Notes: generated from the sequence alone by a model not told the origin. Positions 34,487 through 46,574 are shown, numbered from the stretch's first letter. The stretch: 64,000 bases of DNA from Azolla caroliniana (GCA_043228905.1 JBHGNT010000012.1:10354001-10418000); one strand, 5' to 3'. Numbers and translations are program-made.

Positions 34487-35285
34487 TCACATTTGGGTCC
34501 GTCTCTCGGCTTCTTCAGTCGATTCGACTTCACCCCTCAGAACGCGCTCACACACAAAGTGATAATGCACTTCTATGTGCTTCGCACGAGCATAGAACAT
34601 GGGGTTCTTGGCCGGTTGCATACTGCTGATGTTGTCACAGTAGATCGGGATTAGAGTCAGAACTTCAATCTGTAAGTCTTGCAGCAGCCTCCAGAGCCAT
34701 ATGGCTTCACAGGTCGCGATGGTGGCTCCCCCATACTCAGCTTTGATGTTGAATGGGGCCATTGTCGGTTGCTTCTTGCTGCTACACGAAACAGTCGCAC
34801 GTCTGAGAGAAAACATAAAACCTGATATTAACCGATGATCTGACGCATCACCGGTCCAATCGGCATTAGCGTAGTCGACTAGCTGCTTAGGTATACTGCG
34901 TCGGTACAACAATACTCAATCTTTCGTGCCAATCACAAATCTCTATAGTTGTGCCACTCACTAAAGATGGTCAACATTCGGTCGCTGCATAAATTGACAA
35001 ATCACTCTGACCAGATAGCTGATGTCGGGTGAGGTGATAGTAAGATATATTAGGCTTCTGACGATTTGCTAGAACTGTTTCTCATCGTAGGCCGCTCTTG
35101 AATTAGGATGTAGTTTCAGGTTCCTATCGAGAGGTGTCGAGACGGGTCAGCAATCCGTCATACCGAACTTGAACATATTCTAAACATAGTGTCGTTGAGA
35201 CAACAATATGCCTTCAGGGTGTGGATCACTTCGATCCCCAAGAAGTAGTGAAAGTCCTTCATGTCAAATGCATCCGACAGTTGGG
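34487..35285 (-). pseudogene. Copia 3 RT-RNase H
   Basis: Minus-strand copia RNase H (QLVDYANADWTGDASDHRL, TIATCEAIWLWRLLQDL, IYCDNISSM, HIEVHYHFV) preceded at 34913-35285 by the C-terminal part of RT with frameshifts. It matches 51071-52260 of the full-length copia. It is cut at 35285 by the LTR of the Tat-like gypsy element, so that element inserted into copia 3. Confidence 0.85.
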
Positions 35286-35782
35286 TGTTACTCCGTAGGG
35301 CCGGACAATAGCCTAACACAGGGTGTCTACAGAAGACACTTCACCAAAGGGTGTTACGGTGGAACAGAGTTAGACCGACAACTAATCCGACCTTAATCGT
35401 TTACTTAAGCAACAGATCCATAATCTTAATACACGCGTAAGATAGAAAGTAATTAGCATAGAACGGTAATCAATGCACAGAGATAAGGAAATAGAGCTTT
35501 ATTAATTATCCATCCCCATTTACAATGTAACTGGGCCTTTTTATAGATCTCCGGCTCTGCCTACAAAACGGTGCCAACCGGCACACTAATATGAACCGGT
35601 CCGAATCCGGATCGGCATACCAATTCTGGTCCGTCTGTTCACTACTCTAAAATCTACTTAATTACTTAATATCCTAATACTAGCCTCCGATTATTTCTGC
35701 CCTTTCAAATTTTGGATTGTCCTTCACTCCTTGCTGGCTGGCTAACACATGGCACGCCTGTGGGACAGTACCTTGTACGTCA
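35286..35782 (-). mobile_element. Tat-like gypsy 3' LTR
   Basis: Plus-strand left end TGTTACTCCG, with a TATA box on the minus strand at about 35540 (CTATAAAAAGG). The right edge is either 35747 (TAACA, a 5-bp inverted match to TGTTA) or 35782 (GTCA, next to a purine-rich GGATAGTGGGATT on the minus strand). I favour the second because of that tract. The partner 5' LTR is not in the window. Confidence 0.6.
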
Positions 35783-35805
35783 AATCCCACTATCCGACCT
35801 TCAAT

Positions 35806-38595
35806 CCTCGTCTAAAATGTCCAGAATGCTCTGATTCAGGGGCTCTAAGGGTCCTTCGAAAGGTTGATTAGACTGCTGGAGCTGCTCCTGCTATTGTTGC
35901 TCCTCCGGTTGCTGCGCCTCCTATGGCTGCTCCGTTGGCTGTGAAAGTTGCTCCGGCTGCTGCTCCATTGGCGATTGTTGTGGTTCCTGCTACTGCGCGG
36001 TCTCCGGCTCTTCTGGGCGTTGCTCCTCCAATGGCTGTGCCGGTGGTTGTTACGACGCTTCCTCCCTTGGCTGCTCCTCCTGAGTTACATCCAGTTGGCA
36101 TGTCTCCGCCTTGGTTCTATCCGTCCCTTGCTCCGACGATGGCTCTTCATCACTGAGATTGATTGTTGCTGTGCTCTTCATCGCCTCTTGTCGTAGCCTC
36201 TCCTTTTCGTAACTTTCAAACTGGATTTGGTTATCCAGCCGATGATCGTCCAGTTGTGCCACTAGTTGCTGGACCACCGTTATCTGTTCATCAGCCAAGG
36301 CTACGAAGTCCTCTGCCAATTCATCTTTCACGACAGCAAAGTCTTCCTTTTCCAATTTATAGAACTCATCGCCTTCTTTCTGCCAGTTTTCCGCGTCCAC
36401 CCTCAGCAATTGTAACTCGGCAGCGTGCTTCGCCCATTTTGACCACCATACTACTGAGTTGTCTTCAATCAAACGCTTTGTTTGATTCTTCCATGCATGT
36501 ACAATGCACCGGATCCGCTCCAGCCCCATCTTTGATTTATCTTCAACGGCCTGTCGGTCATCTTTCAACTGTTTAATCAGGTTCGCCGTTACCATCTCTT
36601 GGTCCTTGTAGCGCACCAATTGATTCTGATACATTGTTTGCACTCTTTGTAAGACCATGGTAGCGTGTTCCGTTTCCCCCTGATGTTGCATCTGGAGTTC
36701 CATGCGTTCCTTCACCGCTTCAGCTTGTATGGTTTCCTTCTCAGCCCATTCTTCTACTAGTGCTGTCTCTGCTTGTTGCACTTCATTCCAAAGCTCGAAC
36801 ATCTTCTCCTACTACCGGTCACTGTTAGTGATAAGCTTCTTGTATTCCGACTCAACATGTTTATAATCCCGGTGCGGGCGGTTAAACTCTTCTGATTTCT
36901 ACTTCAGCTTCTGATTGATCTGGCGGCGAGCTCGGTCTTCCTTATCCTTTTGCTACCGAAGCTCTTCTTTCAATCTCTCGCTCTCCGTTTCCACCATCCT
37001 TCGGAATTTATCCTTCTCTTGCAGCACTTTTTCCTTCTCTTCCGTAGACTATCTTCTGCTCGTCGGAGATTGTCAGCAGCCTTCCGTTGTTCCTCCACCT
37101 CCGCCATTCGTAATTCTCTTTCCCTGGCCCGTAATGCTTCCTGTGCGGCCATGTCTTCTTTGAGAATGGCAAGCTCTTGCGCTTGCGCTGTACTTATATT
37201 CAGGTTTGTTCCCAGCACCGGGGTCGTATTATTATGTATAGTTGCCGGCGGTTCATTATTCTGTACATGTACCGGAGCCACCTGTTCCTGCTCCTGGGGT
37301 CCTGTGATGACCTTCTTAGCCAATTCTTCCATGGCTATTTCTACTTCTCGTTCCAAGTTCAAGATCCTTGACCATGCCTTCTCTAGTTCTCCGGTTGTGG
37401 CTAGCAACCAGTCCATTTGTGCTTTCTCCTCTGCCTCCATATAATGGACCACTCCGGCTATTTGCTTACTGATCCACCACAGCCATTGGCTGCCGGTTCC
37501 TTTTGCCCGTGTCGGCGCGGAGGGTTGGCCAATTTCTCCGCTTGCCAGTGTCTAATCTGGTCTGATTGCCAGCTCTGGCTCTGGCTGGGTACCACATGGC
37601 AACACCGGCTCTGGTTGTGCCTGAGTCGGTCGTTCTAGCTCTGGTTGGTCCTGTTGTGTCGGTGAGGTAGGAAACCTGAATCACCGTCTCCTGAATCACC
37701 GTCTCCTGAATCATGGGTCTTGTCATGCTCTGACCCACCGGCGGGGACTGTGGCGGAGGGACTTCTGTCACCGGTTATGCTTGAACCGGTTCCGCCTCCA
37801 CCCTTGGCTCTGGGCCCTCAATGCGGGGCATCAACGTCCTATCCTTTTCTGGACCTGATTGCTTGCTGGCATGGTCGGCAGTGCTCTTCTTCTGGCGCCG
37901 CTGGTGGTGCTCCTTGGGCTCCTCCGCCGTTTCCTCCTCCTGAGTCCCAAGATTGATTTTCATGGCCAAGAGATCTAGCTCCTGTTGACTAGGTCGGCGA
38001 AATGTAATTTTTATTGGTCGTGCCAGTGTTGCCTCCTGTGTCTCTGCCTGGTTAGGCCGCTCGTTCTCCGTTTTCGTAGTGTCGGCCTCTTTCCCCTTGG
38101 TTGCCTTAGCAGCCACTAGCTACTATCGTTTCGAAGCCGGTTTGGAGATTCCTTCGGTTGTTCTTCCCCACTTCTTTGTCGTGTTGTGCTCCACTGGTGG
38201 TGCTAACAATGTGAGACATTGCGCCATCACTGACCATATTTTTCTTCCATCCTTCCCTCGTACCGAGTCGATGGCCGCGCGCAATCCGTCGGCGATCAGC
38301 ACCGACTAGTCCACCTGTATGCCTTCATATCCGGCGATAATTAACCCAGCTTGGTTCCTAGGCATTGTCGGGGGTCGAGGGTACACATGGCCATACTCGT
38401 GCAGTACACGAGCAATCTCTCGAAATAAGCCATCCTCGCCGCCTTGTGTACGATATGCCTTGCTGGCCAGAGAATACTCACCGAAGTATTTCGTGAGCTG
38501 CTGCGGGGTAGGGTTGTCAACGGTGAAGATGCCGCCCTCGGGTAGGCCCATCAGGGCATGGATGGCCTCCTCTGTGATTACTTCTGTGTCGATGG
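35806..38595 (-). pseudogene. Post-integrase ORF of the Tat-like gypsy: globular N-part, Pro/Gln linker, long coiled coil
   Basis: Continues from the short piece at 39258-39375 across a solo LTR. N-terminal part (38595-38110): AIHALMGLPEGGIFTV, LTKYFGEYSL, then VLHEYGHVYPRPP, a soluble-looking domain I do not recognise. Middle (37466-38110): a charged and Pro/Thr-rich linker with a short tandem repeat (IQETVIQETVIQ). C-terminal part (37452-36050): heptad-rich helices with blocks such as LEREVEIAMEELAKKV and LRARERELRMAEVEEQRK. It ends in a Gln/Glu/Pro tail with LDILDED before the stop near 35806. Stops and frameshifts break it. Reading it as an extra ORF after integrase is inference from position. 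A homologous remnant lies at 10690-11256. Confidence 0.55.
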
Positions 38596-38600
38596 CTTTG

Positions 38601-39257
38601 TGACGGGAACTGCAACGCTCCTTATACACAACGCTCGGCCACAACCGAGCTTAGGATCATACACAGAAAATGGGAAATAAAACACGACACGAAGAAGAGA
38701 CGAGTACACGGGATGTTTACGTGGAAAACCCAAAGAGGGAAAAACCAGGGCAGCCCACAGGCTGCAAACTATCACTATGCTAGAATGTACAACAATGAGT
38801 TCACGGAGGCAACGACCTCGTGCTCACGATCCTCGCCACAGGCGGCGGTTACAACAGAGGCAACGACCTCTTTCTCTCTCTCTCTCTGTACACTGTTACG
38901 CACTCTCTCTCTCCTTGCACCAACAAGAATAACAACTACAAAAACAACTAAAAGTTTGCCCTAAGTCATATTTATACTAATATGACTTTTCGGCTATTTA
39001 CAAATATAGCCTCGATGGACTCTCAGAAACATATTTACGAATATGTCTCTTCATCCGGTTCTCACTGGGCCTGTACCATCCGGTTCTCCGTAGCCGAGTA
39101 CTCCTCATCCGGTCTTCACGGGGTCTGCACCATCCGGCTCTCCGTAGCCGGGTACTCCTCATCCGGTTCATATCGGGTCGGCCTATCGGCCTCGGCCGAG
39201 TTTGTTCATCGGCACTGTTCTTCTCCCTGCCCATCCGAAGGGACCTGTCTCCCAACA
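38601..39257 (-). mobile_element. Solo copia LTR
   Basis: 657 bp; read on the minus strand it starts TGTTGGGAGACAGG and ends GTTCCCGTCA. It is flanked by a perfect 5-bp target duplication CTTTG (38596-38600 and 39258-39262). It matches the 5' LTR of the copia at 62563-63050, including the CT microsatellite and the TTTCCCTCTTTGGGTTTTCC block. It contains two tandem copies of a unit of about 60 bp (39055-39175). It interrupts the post-integrase ORF; its removal joins HKEAERVFK to AIDTEVITEE in frame. Confidence 0.93.
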
Positions 39258-39375
39258 CTTTGAAAACCCTTTCCGCCTCTTTGTGTGATGGTGCCTCCAT
39301 GATCCTCAAGAATCCTTCCAAACCGTGTTGCTTTAACCACTTCTTGGCTGCCTCCAAGAGCATCATGTAGTCCAT
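39258..39375 (-). pseudogene. Start of the post-integrase ORF of the Tat-like gypsy
   Basis: About 39 codons from an ATG at 39375: MDYMMLLEAAKKWLKQHGL, then MEAPSHKEAERVFK. It is separated from the rest of the gene by the solo LTR. About 360 bp between this ATG and the end of integrase (39376-39734) hold only a non-coding spacer with a duplicated TTTTCATTGCATGTG phrase. Confidence 0.55.
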
Positions 39376-39734
39376 TTCTCCTTCTGAGTCGGTGATTGCT
39401 GGGGAGGTAGGTGCGTTAGGGGGCTCTAGGTGCTCGCGTCTGATTATCTTCTATTGATTGGATGCGTTTGCGATTCTCTGTTCGCGAAATGAGAAGGCCT
39501 CCATGCGGTGTAGGTTTTCTTTCTACATGTTCGCGCCTTTCTCGATTCTTGCGCATGCGAACGTCGTGTACTATAATGGCAATGAAGTGCCATGTGGCGG
39601 CATTTTAATGCGCTATAAATAGCCCACTACTTGGCTTTTCATTGCATGTGCCCGTTCAGCCCTCCTTTTCATTGCATGTGGTCGTTCGCTCCTCGCCATC
39701 GCATAGTTGGGTTTGATTGGATTTTATTTATTTA

Positions 39735-41226
39735 TTAATATGTATCTGGCCCAAATGAACCCGTCTCCGGATTGTGCTTGTTGATTGCCTGACCGGTTAT
39801 TCTCTCGTCGTGCTTACCGGTGTCTGGTGCGGTGTCAGCCTTTGTCTGCTCAAACGGGTTCTTTGGCATGGGTCCATAGTATGGTTTGAGTCGAAACCCA
39901 TTCACCCATTTACCCATAACTTCGCCGACGAGTGTTCCTAGTTGGTACGAACAGTTGAACTCCCGTGTAATCCAATATGGTCCGGTCCACCGAATCCGTA
40001 GCTTCCCCGACATCTTACCCATCCGGGTCTGGAATACAAGTACTCGCTTGCCGATCCTGAATCTTTTTTCGTTACCTTTCCGGTGTCGATCGACGAATGC
40101 TTTCCTTCTCCATTGCTCCAGTTCAATGTGCATCAGGCTGGCGATCCGGTGTTCCTCCAGTTCGCACAGTGCTGCTAGCCGGATGGTTTCCGACTCCTTC
40201 TCGTTCAGGCGTTCCCTAACCTGTAACCGCAAGCTAGGAACCTGGAATTCAATTGGCATTACCGCTTCCTATCCGAATGCCAATCGGAAAGGCGTTGTCC
40301 GGATACTTGTCTTATATGCTGTCCGGTAGGCCCATAGTGCACTATGCAGCTTTGTATCCCAATCCATCCGGTTCTCATTGACGATTTTCCAGAGGATGTT
40401 TTGTAGTCTCTTATTTGTGGATTCGGCTAATCCGTTGGCTTGCGGATAATACGGAGTGCTTTGCTTATGCCCTCCTTGGTCGCTGATTAGCTCGATCGGA
40501 CATCCATACCGGCACCAGATACATTCATATAAAAACTTTGTCGTGGATGTCGTGGTGTTGTCACGTAGTGCTTTGGCCTCCACCCACTTGGTGCAGTAGT
40601 CCGTAGCAACAATCACGTATCGGTTGCCGGTTCTCATTGCTGGTGGTTTAAATGGGCCGACGAAGTCCAACCCCCATTTCTAAAATGATTCCAATGGCAG
40701 CACGGGTTGGTGAGGCATTCTTGCCTGTTCCGTTGGTTGGCCCATTCGTTGACACAAATCACATTCTTTAGCATACCGGACGGCGTCTTTTAATGTTTTT
40801 GGCCACCATAGGCCACTCTACCATATTTTCCTTGTTGTAGCATCCCCAGCATAATGCCCTCTGGCAACACCGTAGTGTGCTTTGCGCAGTATTTGGTCTT
40901 TTTCATCGATGCGCACCGCGCGCTGCCATATGTCGTCCGCGCCTTTATGATACAGTGTGTCCTGTAGTAGGCAAAAGGGTCGGCTTTGTACTGCTAATCT
41001 TTTCCGCCCGTCTCTGTTCACCTCCTCTGGAGGTAAGCCAGTGCTTAGGACTTGGTGCATGCTAGTGAGCCACTTGTCCTCCTCGGTAATCGTGCCATCT
41101 GTTGCCATTTCGGCTATGACCCTAAACAAGTCTGCATCCGGAAATTCGTCTGCAACCCCGTCACCGGTTTCTCCGGAGTCTAACCGACTCAAATAATCCA
41201 CAACCGCATGTTGTATGCTTGGTCGG
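39735..41226 (-). pseudogene. Tat-like gypsy integrase
   Basis: Minus-strand order: end of RNase H (AVVDYLSRLDSG, 41201), H2C2 zinc finger (HYGVARGHYAGD, then CDLCQRM), integrase core (LDFVGPFKPP; the second Asp in LISDQGGH; the Glu in NGLAESTNK) and the C-terminal region (RMGKMSGKLRIRWTGPYWI). The core has only about 18 residues between the second Asp and the Glu instead of about 35, because some 17-18 codons are deleted after SDQGGH. No chromodomain follows. The first residues are separated from the rest of RNase H by chromovirus A, which sits in the GTCGG target at 41222-41226. Confidence 0.88.
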
Positions 41227-41668
41227 TGTCAGGAATAGTACTGAGACAGAGAAGGAATTAGTACTAAACGAAGGATTAGTACTATGAGAGGTGTAGAACT
41301 TCTTCGAGAGAAGGAAGGAGTGAGCGAGACGGAGAGAAAGAGAGAGATCGAGAGATAGAGAGATAGAGAGTGATGATAAGAAAGATATGTATTATATGAA
41401 GAGAATATACAATGGTGGCTAAAAGTCTTATGACTGGCGTTGAACCAATTTGGTTCAACATAATGCCTAGTGCCCTCTTTTATAGTGTTTTCAGGAGTAA
41501 TCCTGAAGCTTCTAGAATGTTCCAGAGAAATCTGGAATATACACTAATTTCCTATAATAAAATGTAAATGAAAATAATATCCTACGTATTACAATAGATG
41601 GTCTAATGGTCAAGAGCTCGACCCATATAACCTAAGGTCATGGGTTCGAGTCTTGCTATATCATGACA
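41227..41668 (-). mobile_element. Chromovirus A 3' LTR
   Basis: Plus-strand TGTCAGGAATAG to TATCATGACA. It contains a TATA box on the minus strand (near 41480), the palindrome TTGAACCAATTTGGTTCAA (41440-41458) at the predicted transcription start, and an antisense tRNA-like module (A box 41599-41609, B box 41642-41653). The first bases of the LTR supply the TGA stop of pol. Confidence 0.95.
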
Positions 41669-41684
41669 CTATCTCCCCTTTAAA
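41669..41684 (-). promoter_or_regulatory. Polypurine tract of chromovirus A
   Basis: Reads TTTAAAGGGGAGATAG on the minus strand, directly before the 3' LTR. It is also the coding sequence for the last pol residues. Confidence 0.85.
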
Positions 41685-44600
41685 ACGACGAATGTCACGA
41701 GTCGTCTTGGATTGAGGACCCGGTTTGTGTGGATATTGACGATGGAAGTCTTCAAGAAGAGCACGCGCATTGGTCACATTCTCAATCGGTTCCCAAGTAT
41801 GTTCGCTTGGACTATAGCCTAGCCAATCGACTAGATAGTAGAGCTTGTTGCGAACAATCTTGGAATCAAGGATGGCGGCAACCTCGTACTCCGGCCCATC
41901 TTCAAGCTCAATCGGGGGTGGAGGTTGGATAAGACATCCTGGGATGGTGCTCTCATGGTAGGGTTCAAGGAGAGAACTATGAAACACCGGATGTATCCGA
42001 AGTTGAGGAGGTAGATCGAGACGAAAAGCGACATCATTAATCTGTCCAATAATACGGAAAGGACCTAATCGCCGATAATCCAACTTCTCACAGGGGCGAG
42101 TAGTCTTGATGTGTCGTCGTAGCAGCCACACCCGATCTCCAATATTAAAACTGGATGGAAGTCGTTGACGATCCGCGTAGACCTTGTGTGTTTGTTGAGC
42201 TTGGTGGAGATGAGTAGATAAATCCGCTTGTATCTTGCGTAACCGCTCCAAATGATCCTCCGCGCACGGATTTGTGGACACCTCTGGGGTTTCAAGTACA
42301 CTCCACCGGGGGTGACATCCCGTATAAGCATAAAATGACGTAACTTTAGTGGATGCGTGGATAGAGTTGTTATAGGCAAATTCGGCGAAGTGGAGAATAT
42401 CTGCCCAGTCGTCCTGATGATAACTGAGAAAGCACCGCAGATACTGCTCCAGCATTTGATTTGTTCGTTCAGCTTGGCCGTCGGTTTGTGGGTGGTAGCC
42501 GGAGGAGAGGTTATAAGAGACCTTGAGCATGTTAAAAAGCTGCTTCCAGAATTTTGACCCGAACTGGGGTCCACGGTCGTTGATGATACTATCGGGAAGT
42601 CCATGATGCCGACATACTTCACGCATGACAATTTCGGCAGTGTCTTCACTGGAGATCTCCTTACTACATGGCAAGAAATGAGCCATCTTTGTGTATCGAT
42701 CGACCACTGTTAGAATCGCATTGAACCCCTTAGAGACTGGAAGATCTGTGATGAAGTCTAGAGCAATGGATTGCCACGGCTTGCTTGGAATTGGTAATGG
42801 TTCTAATAAACCATATGGATGATGCCTTGGCATTTTCGCTCTGCAACATGTATCACAAGTCCGAACAAAATCCTCGACAAATTGTCGCATACAGGGCCAC
42901 CAGAATGATCGTTGTACTAAATGTAATGTTTTAGTACTACCAAAATGCCCAGCTGTATATGTGTCATGGCAGTTTTGAACTACTCGAAGGCGGCAAGAAC
43001 CATTAGGAACATACAAAAGTTCTTTAAAGAAGAGTAATCCATCATGGTATTTGAATTGCCGATAGTCCGTACCTGGTGGTTGCGACTGTGAACACGACAC
43101 TCGAGAGGGATCAATTTGTGCTAGTATAGCTTGGGCGAACGCATCTGTCTTCAAGTCTTCACGTATGGTATCGATAACACGGGAATCCATGGGCATGTCA
43201 AAGATTTGTGTTGCTTGTAGTCGTGCCGGTCCCAAGATGACTTGTTTTTGGTTATCAAGAGCTGGCTCGCCGGGACGGGATGCTAGATACGAACGTCGTG
43301 ATAATGCATCTACCTTCCCTTGGTGCATCCCCGGACGATATGTAATTTTGAAGTTGAAACACGTGAGGAAGTGGGCCCACCGAGCTTGACGTTGATTCAA
43401 CACACGAGCATCCTCAAAGTAGGCAAGATTCTTGTGATCACTAAATACGGTGACTGGATGAGAGGATCCCTTCAGAAAATGCCTCCATTGCATAAAAGAA
43501 TCCACTATTGCCAATAGCTCCTTATCATGAATTTCGTAGTTAATTTCAGCGGCGTCAAACTTGCATGAGTGAAAAGCCACATGATGTAGCTTCTCATCAT
43601 TCCCCTGTTGTGACAGAATGCTCCCCAATGCAAAATCCGATGCGTCAGCTTCGATAATGAATGCTTTTTCTGGATCGACATGAGCTAGAATTGGAGCCAA
43701 TGTAAATGCCTTTTTAAGACTCTCGAAAGCCATGTCCGTTTCTTCAGACTAGATGAACGGTTGTCCCTTCCTGGTAAGTTGTGTGAGAGGTAGAACGATC
43801 TTTGAGTAATCTTGTATGAACTTTCGGTAAAAATTGGCAAAGCCTAGGAAGCATTGCACATCCCGCACCGAACGCGGAGTCTGCCATTCTACCACCGTTT
43901 TGACCTTAGCTGGGTCCATGGAGATGCCTTCTGACGAAATGATGTAGCCGAGAAATTCCACTTGGTTGCACCCGAAACTACATTTTTCCAGCTTTGCATA
44001 CAGACCATGTTCTCGAAGTCGTTTTAGTACTAGTAGTACATGAGAATCATGTTCTTCTTGGGTCTTTGAATAAACCAGTAGATCATCCAAATAGATGATC
44101 AAACAATCATCCAATAGATCTCGGAATATATCATTAGCCATGTGCTGGAAGACTACCGGCGCATTAGTGAGGCCGAACAGCATGACCGTATACTCGAAGT
44201 GCCCATATCTGGTGCGAAACGCGGTCTTCCATTCGTGTCCTGGTCGGATCCGTACGAGGTTATATGCTCCTCGTAAGTCGATCTTCGTGAAGAACCTGGC
44301 ACCATTGATCCGTTCTAAAAGACTTGAGATAAGGGGATGAGGATACCTATTCCTGATTGTAACCTTATTTAAGCCACGGTAATCTACAACGAGACGAAGC
44401 GATCCATCTTTTTTCTTGACAAAGAAAATGGGCGCGCCGGTTGGAGATTTCGAATGTCGAATGAAACCATTTTCTAAATTCTCCTCGATATAGGCCCGAA
44501 GGACTTCCAGCTCGGTTGGTGACAAATTGTAGATCGGTCCCCATGGCGACTCTTTTCCCGGTTGTAAATCGATGGGGCAATCGTACGGTCGATGATGAGG

Positions 44601-45244
44601 AAGTGTGTTGGCTTGTACTTTATCGAACACATCGGCGTAATGACGATACTTCTCGGGAAGTTGAACGGTGGATTCTTCTTTAGTGGTGCTAGAGGGGTTT
44701 ACTGATATTGCAAAGAGGAACATTTCCTCCTCGCACCCTTCTTTACGCAACTGATGTAGCGAAATGGTTGCCATCTTCTGAGTTGTCCCTTGGGTTTGTC
44801 GACACCGGATTTCTCTTGTTCTCCAATCTATGTCTGGGTTATGTAACTCGAACCACGGTAATCCTAAAACTATAGGATGTTCTGGGATACTAATAATATT
44901 AAATGATACTACACATGCCAAGTTATCTAGGACAATATTAATGGGCTCTGACTCTTCTATGATATTTCCGGAAGCAATGGGACGTCCATCAATGACTACT
45001 ACAGAGGCTGGACACTGGAGTTTTCTTAGGGATATCTTATGAGCTTGAGCAAATTTCTTATCCATAAAGCAAGAGTTAGCTCCGAAATCTAGGAGTGCTA
45101 GGACATGTACTGGAGGGGTACTTTTAGTACTAACTATTACTTGGGCTATGAACACATCACTAACTTGCTTAGAGGGAATGGAACCACTAATGGGTTGCAC
45201 AGATCTAGGGTTGTCCAACCAAACGGCTCCTATTTTGGCTGGAC

Positions 45245-46396
45245 TTAGTCGTTTAACTCTTCTTCTAACTGACTAAGGACATCAAATTTGTTCGCTAGAT
45301 CTGGGCTATTAGTACTATTAGGACTATCAGATATCCCTACTGAAATAGGCTCGGGTTTAGTACAATTAGAACTAGCGACTATTTGGTTTACCTGTCTTCT
45401 TGGCCTATGCGGGCAATTTATTGCGATATGTCCTGGTCCACCGCAGTAAAGACATAGTCGATTTGTACGGCGTCGCTGCTTTTCTTCTTCGGATAATGGC
45501 CCTCGACGACGTGTAGTGTCAATCTCCATCGGAGTCGGAATATTCGTTGGAGGCGCATTATATGACTCCCTCGGAAAAGGTCTTGCTACCACTGAGGCGT
45601 AGGTGGGCTCTAATCTTGGCCTCAGCATCTGTAGCTGTCTTTCCGAACGTCGCTCAAAGAGGCGGTTGTCACATCTCACCGCGCGACTGATTGCTTCCGT
45701 TAAGGACTTTGGCTCTTCGGGGAAGGTCAAGAGTAAATCCTTGACGTCGTTGCGTAAACCATAACGGAATTGCTCCATCAACACTTGATCATCCCAAGGG
45801 ATATCGACGGCGAGTAGGCAAAAATCTGCAGCGTATGCGGAGGCTGAACGGTCACCTTGGCGTAATTGCCGAATTTTGTTGATTGCGGTCCTGATGCTGT
45901 CAGTATCTCCGGAACATGCTTTAAACTCACCTAGAAACTCTTCAAAATTGTTGAGTAACGGAGATTCCTTTTCTAATAGTGAAGCGAACCATGACAACGC
46001 TGAGCCACTTAACAAAGTGCCTACTAAACCCACTCGTGATGCATCGGTGGGATATCGGGAAGGATGCATTTGGATAACTAATGGTACCTGGTTAAGGAAC
46101 CCTCTAAACTGCAATCGCGTTCCATCGAACTTCGTGGGAAGGCCAATCTTGGGTTCTTTATTAATCCCTTGTGTTCCGGGCCCTTGTTGTTGCATCGCTA
46201 CGATGGTTGCTTCGAGTTGTTGAATGCGTAACGCAAGTTCCCCATGTTGTTATTGCGTTTGCTGCTTTTCTAAGGAGATTTGCTGAAGATCCCCCAGCAA
46301 CCGTTGGTTTTCTTTTTCCAAAGCATGGAACTTCTCTTTCAAGCATTAAAATTCTGAGAAAACAGATTGATATTCTTCAGCGCTAATAGTGGCCAT
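45245..46396 (-). pseudogene. Chromovirus A gag
   Basis: Starts at an ATG at 46396 (MATISAEEYQSVF). The N-terminal coiled coil is broken by two stop codons near 46346 and 46252; from 46195 the frame is open for 316 codons. Motifs: KFDGTRLQFRGFLNQ and LSGSALSWFASLL of the retrotransposon gag domain, then a CCHC zinc knuckle CLYCGGPGHIAINC (about residues 252-265 of the open part), ending LEEELND at the stop 45245-45247. Gag assembles the particle and binds RNA through the knuckle. Gag is separated from pol by a predicted -1 frameshift. Confidence 0.92.
45251..45257 (-). promoter_or_regulatory. -1 frameshift heptamer GTTAAAC at the gag/pol junction
   Basis: On the minus strand, G TTA AAC is aligned to the gag codons Leu-Asn, one codon (GAC) before the gag stop TAA. 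The -1 frame is open from a stop about 27 nt upstream and runs into protease. The X-XXY-YYZ rule is met except for the first base; GUUAAAC is a known natural slippery site in some viruses. I did not fold a downstream pseudoknot. Confidence 0.7.
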
Positions 46397-46455
46397 GGGA
46401 TGAAAGAAAAGAAGAATAAGAGATTAGTAGGAAATGAGAGAGACAGAAGGTAGGA

Positions 46456-46467
46456 AAATTGGTTCAA
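46456..46467 (-). promoter_or_regulatory. Self-priming site of chromovirus A
   Basis: Just inside the 5' LTR, where a tRNA primer site (TGG...) would normally lie, the minus strand has TTGAACCAATTT. This is perfectly complementary over 12 nt to AAATTGGTTCAA in the LTR (complement of 46707-46718). That LTR segment begins about 33 nt downstream of the TATA box (46744-46751), that is, at the predicted 5' end of the RNA. This is the arrangement of Tf1-type self-priming elements. Confidence 0.7.
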
Positions 46468-46469
46468 AG

Positions 46470-46574
46470 TGTCAGGAACAATACTAAGACAGAGAAGGAA
46501 TTAGTACTAAACGAAGGATTAGTACTATGAGAGGTGTAGAACTTCTTTGAGAGAAGGAAGGAGTGAGCGAGACG

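Larger units (their letters stand above)
41661..45257 (-). pseudogene. Chromovirus A pol
   Basis: About 1190 codons with one internal stop, at about 43746 (QPFI then SEETD; a Trp codon is expected). Domains in order: protease with LLDFGANSCFMD, where Phe replaces the usual Ser/Thr after the catalytic Asp; RT with [16 protein letters not shown] and YLDDLLVYSKT; RNase H with ADASDFALGSILSQ; H2C2 finger; integrase with Asp in LDFITDL, Asp in INDRGPQF and Glu in QAERTNQ, giving the DD35E spacing; the GPF module; and a C-terminal chromodomain (YEVAAILDSKIVRNKLYYL, WLGYSPSEHTWEPIENV). It lies in the -1 frame relative to gag and overlaps it. Chromodomains bind methylated histone H3 and guide integration. 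Confidence 0.93.

Noticed and set aside
35868-36196. Ala/Gly/Thr-rich and Leu/Arg-rich frames
   Set aside because: Shadows of the Gln/Glu-rich tail of the post-integrase ORF (CAG-type repeats read in other frames).
36050-37452. A host coiled-coil gene
   Set aside because: It lies between integrase and LTR of the Tat-like gypsy on the same strand, is broken by stops, and has a remnant in another retroelement context, so a retrotransposon origin is more likely.
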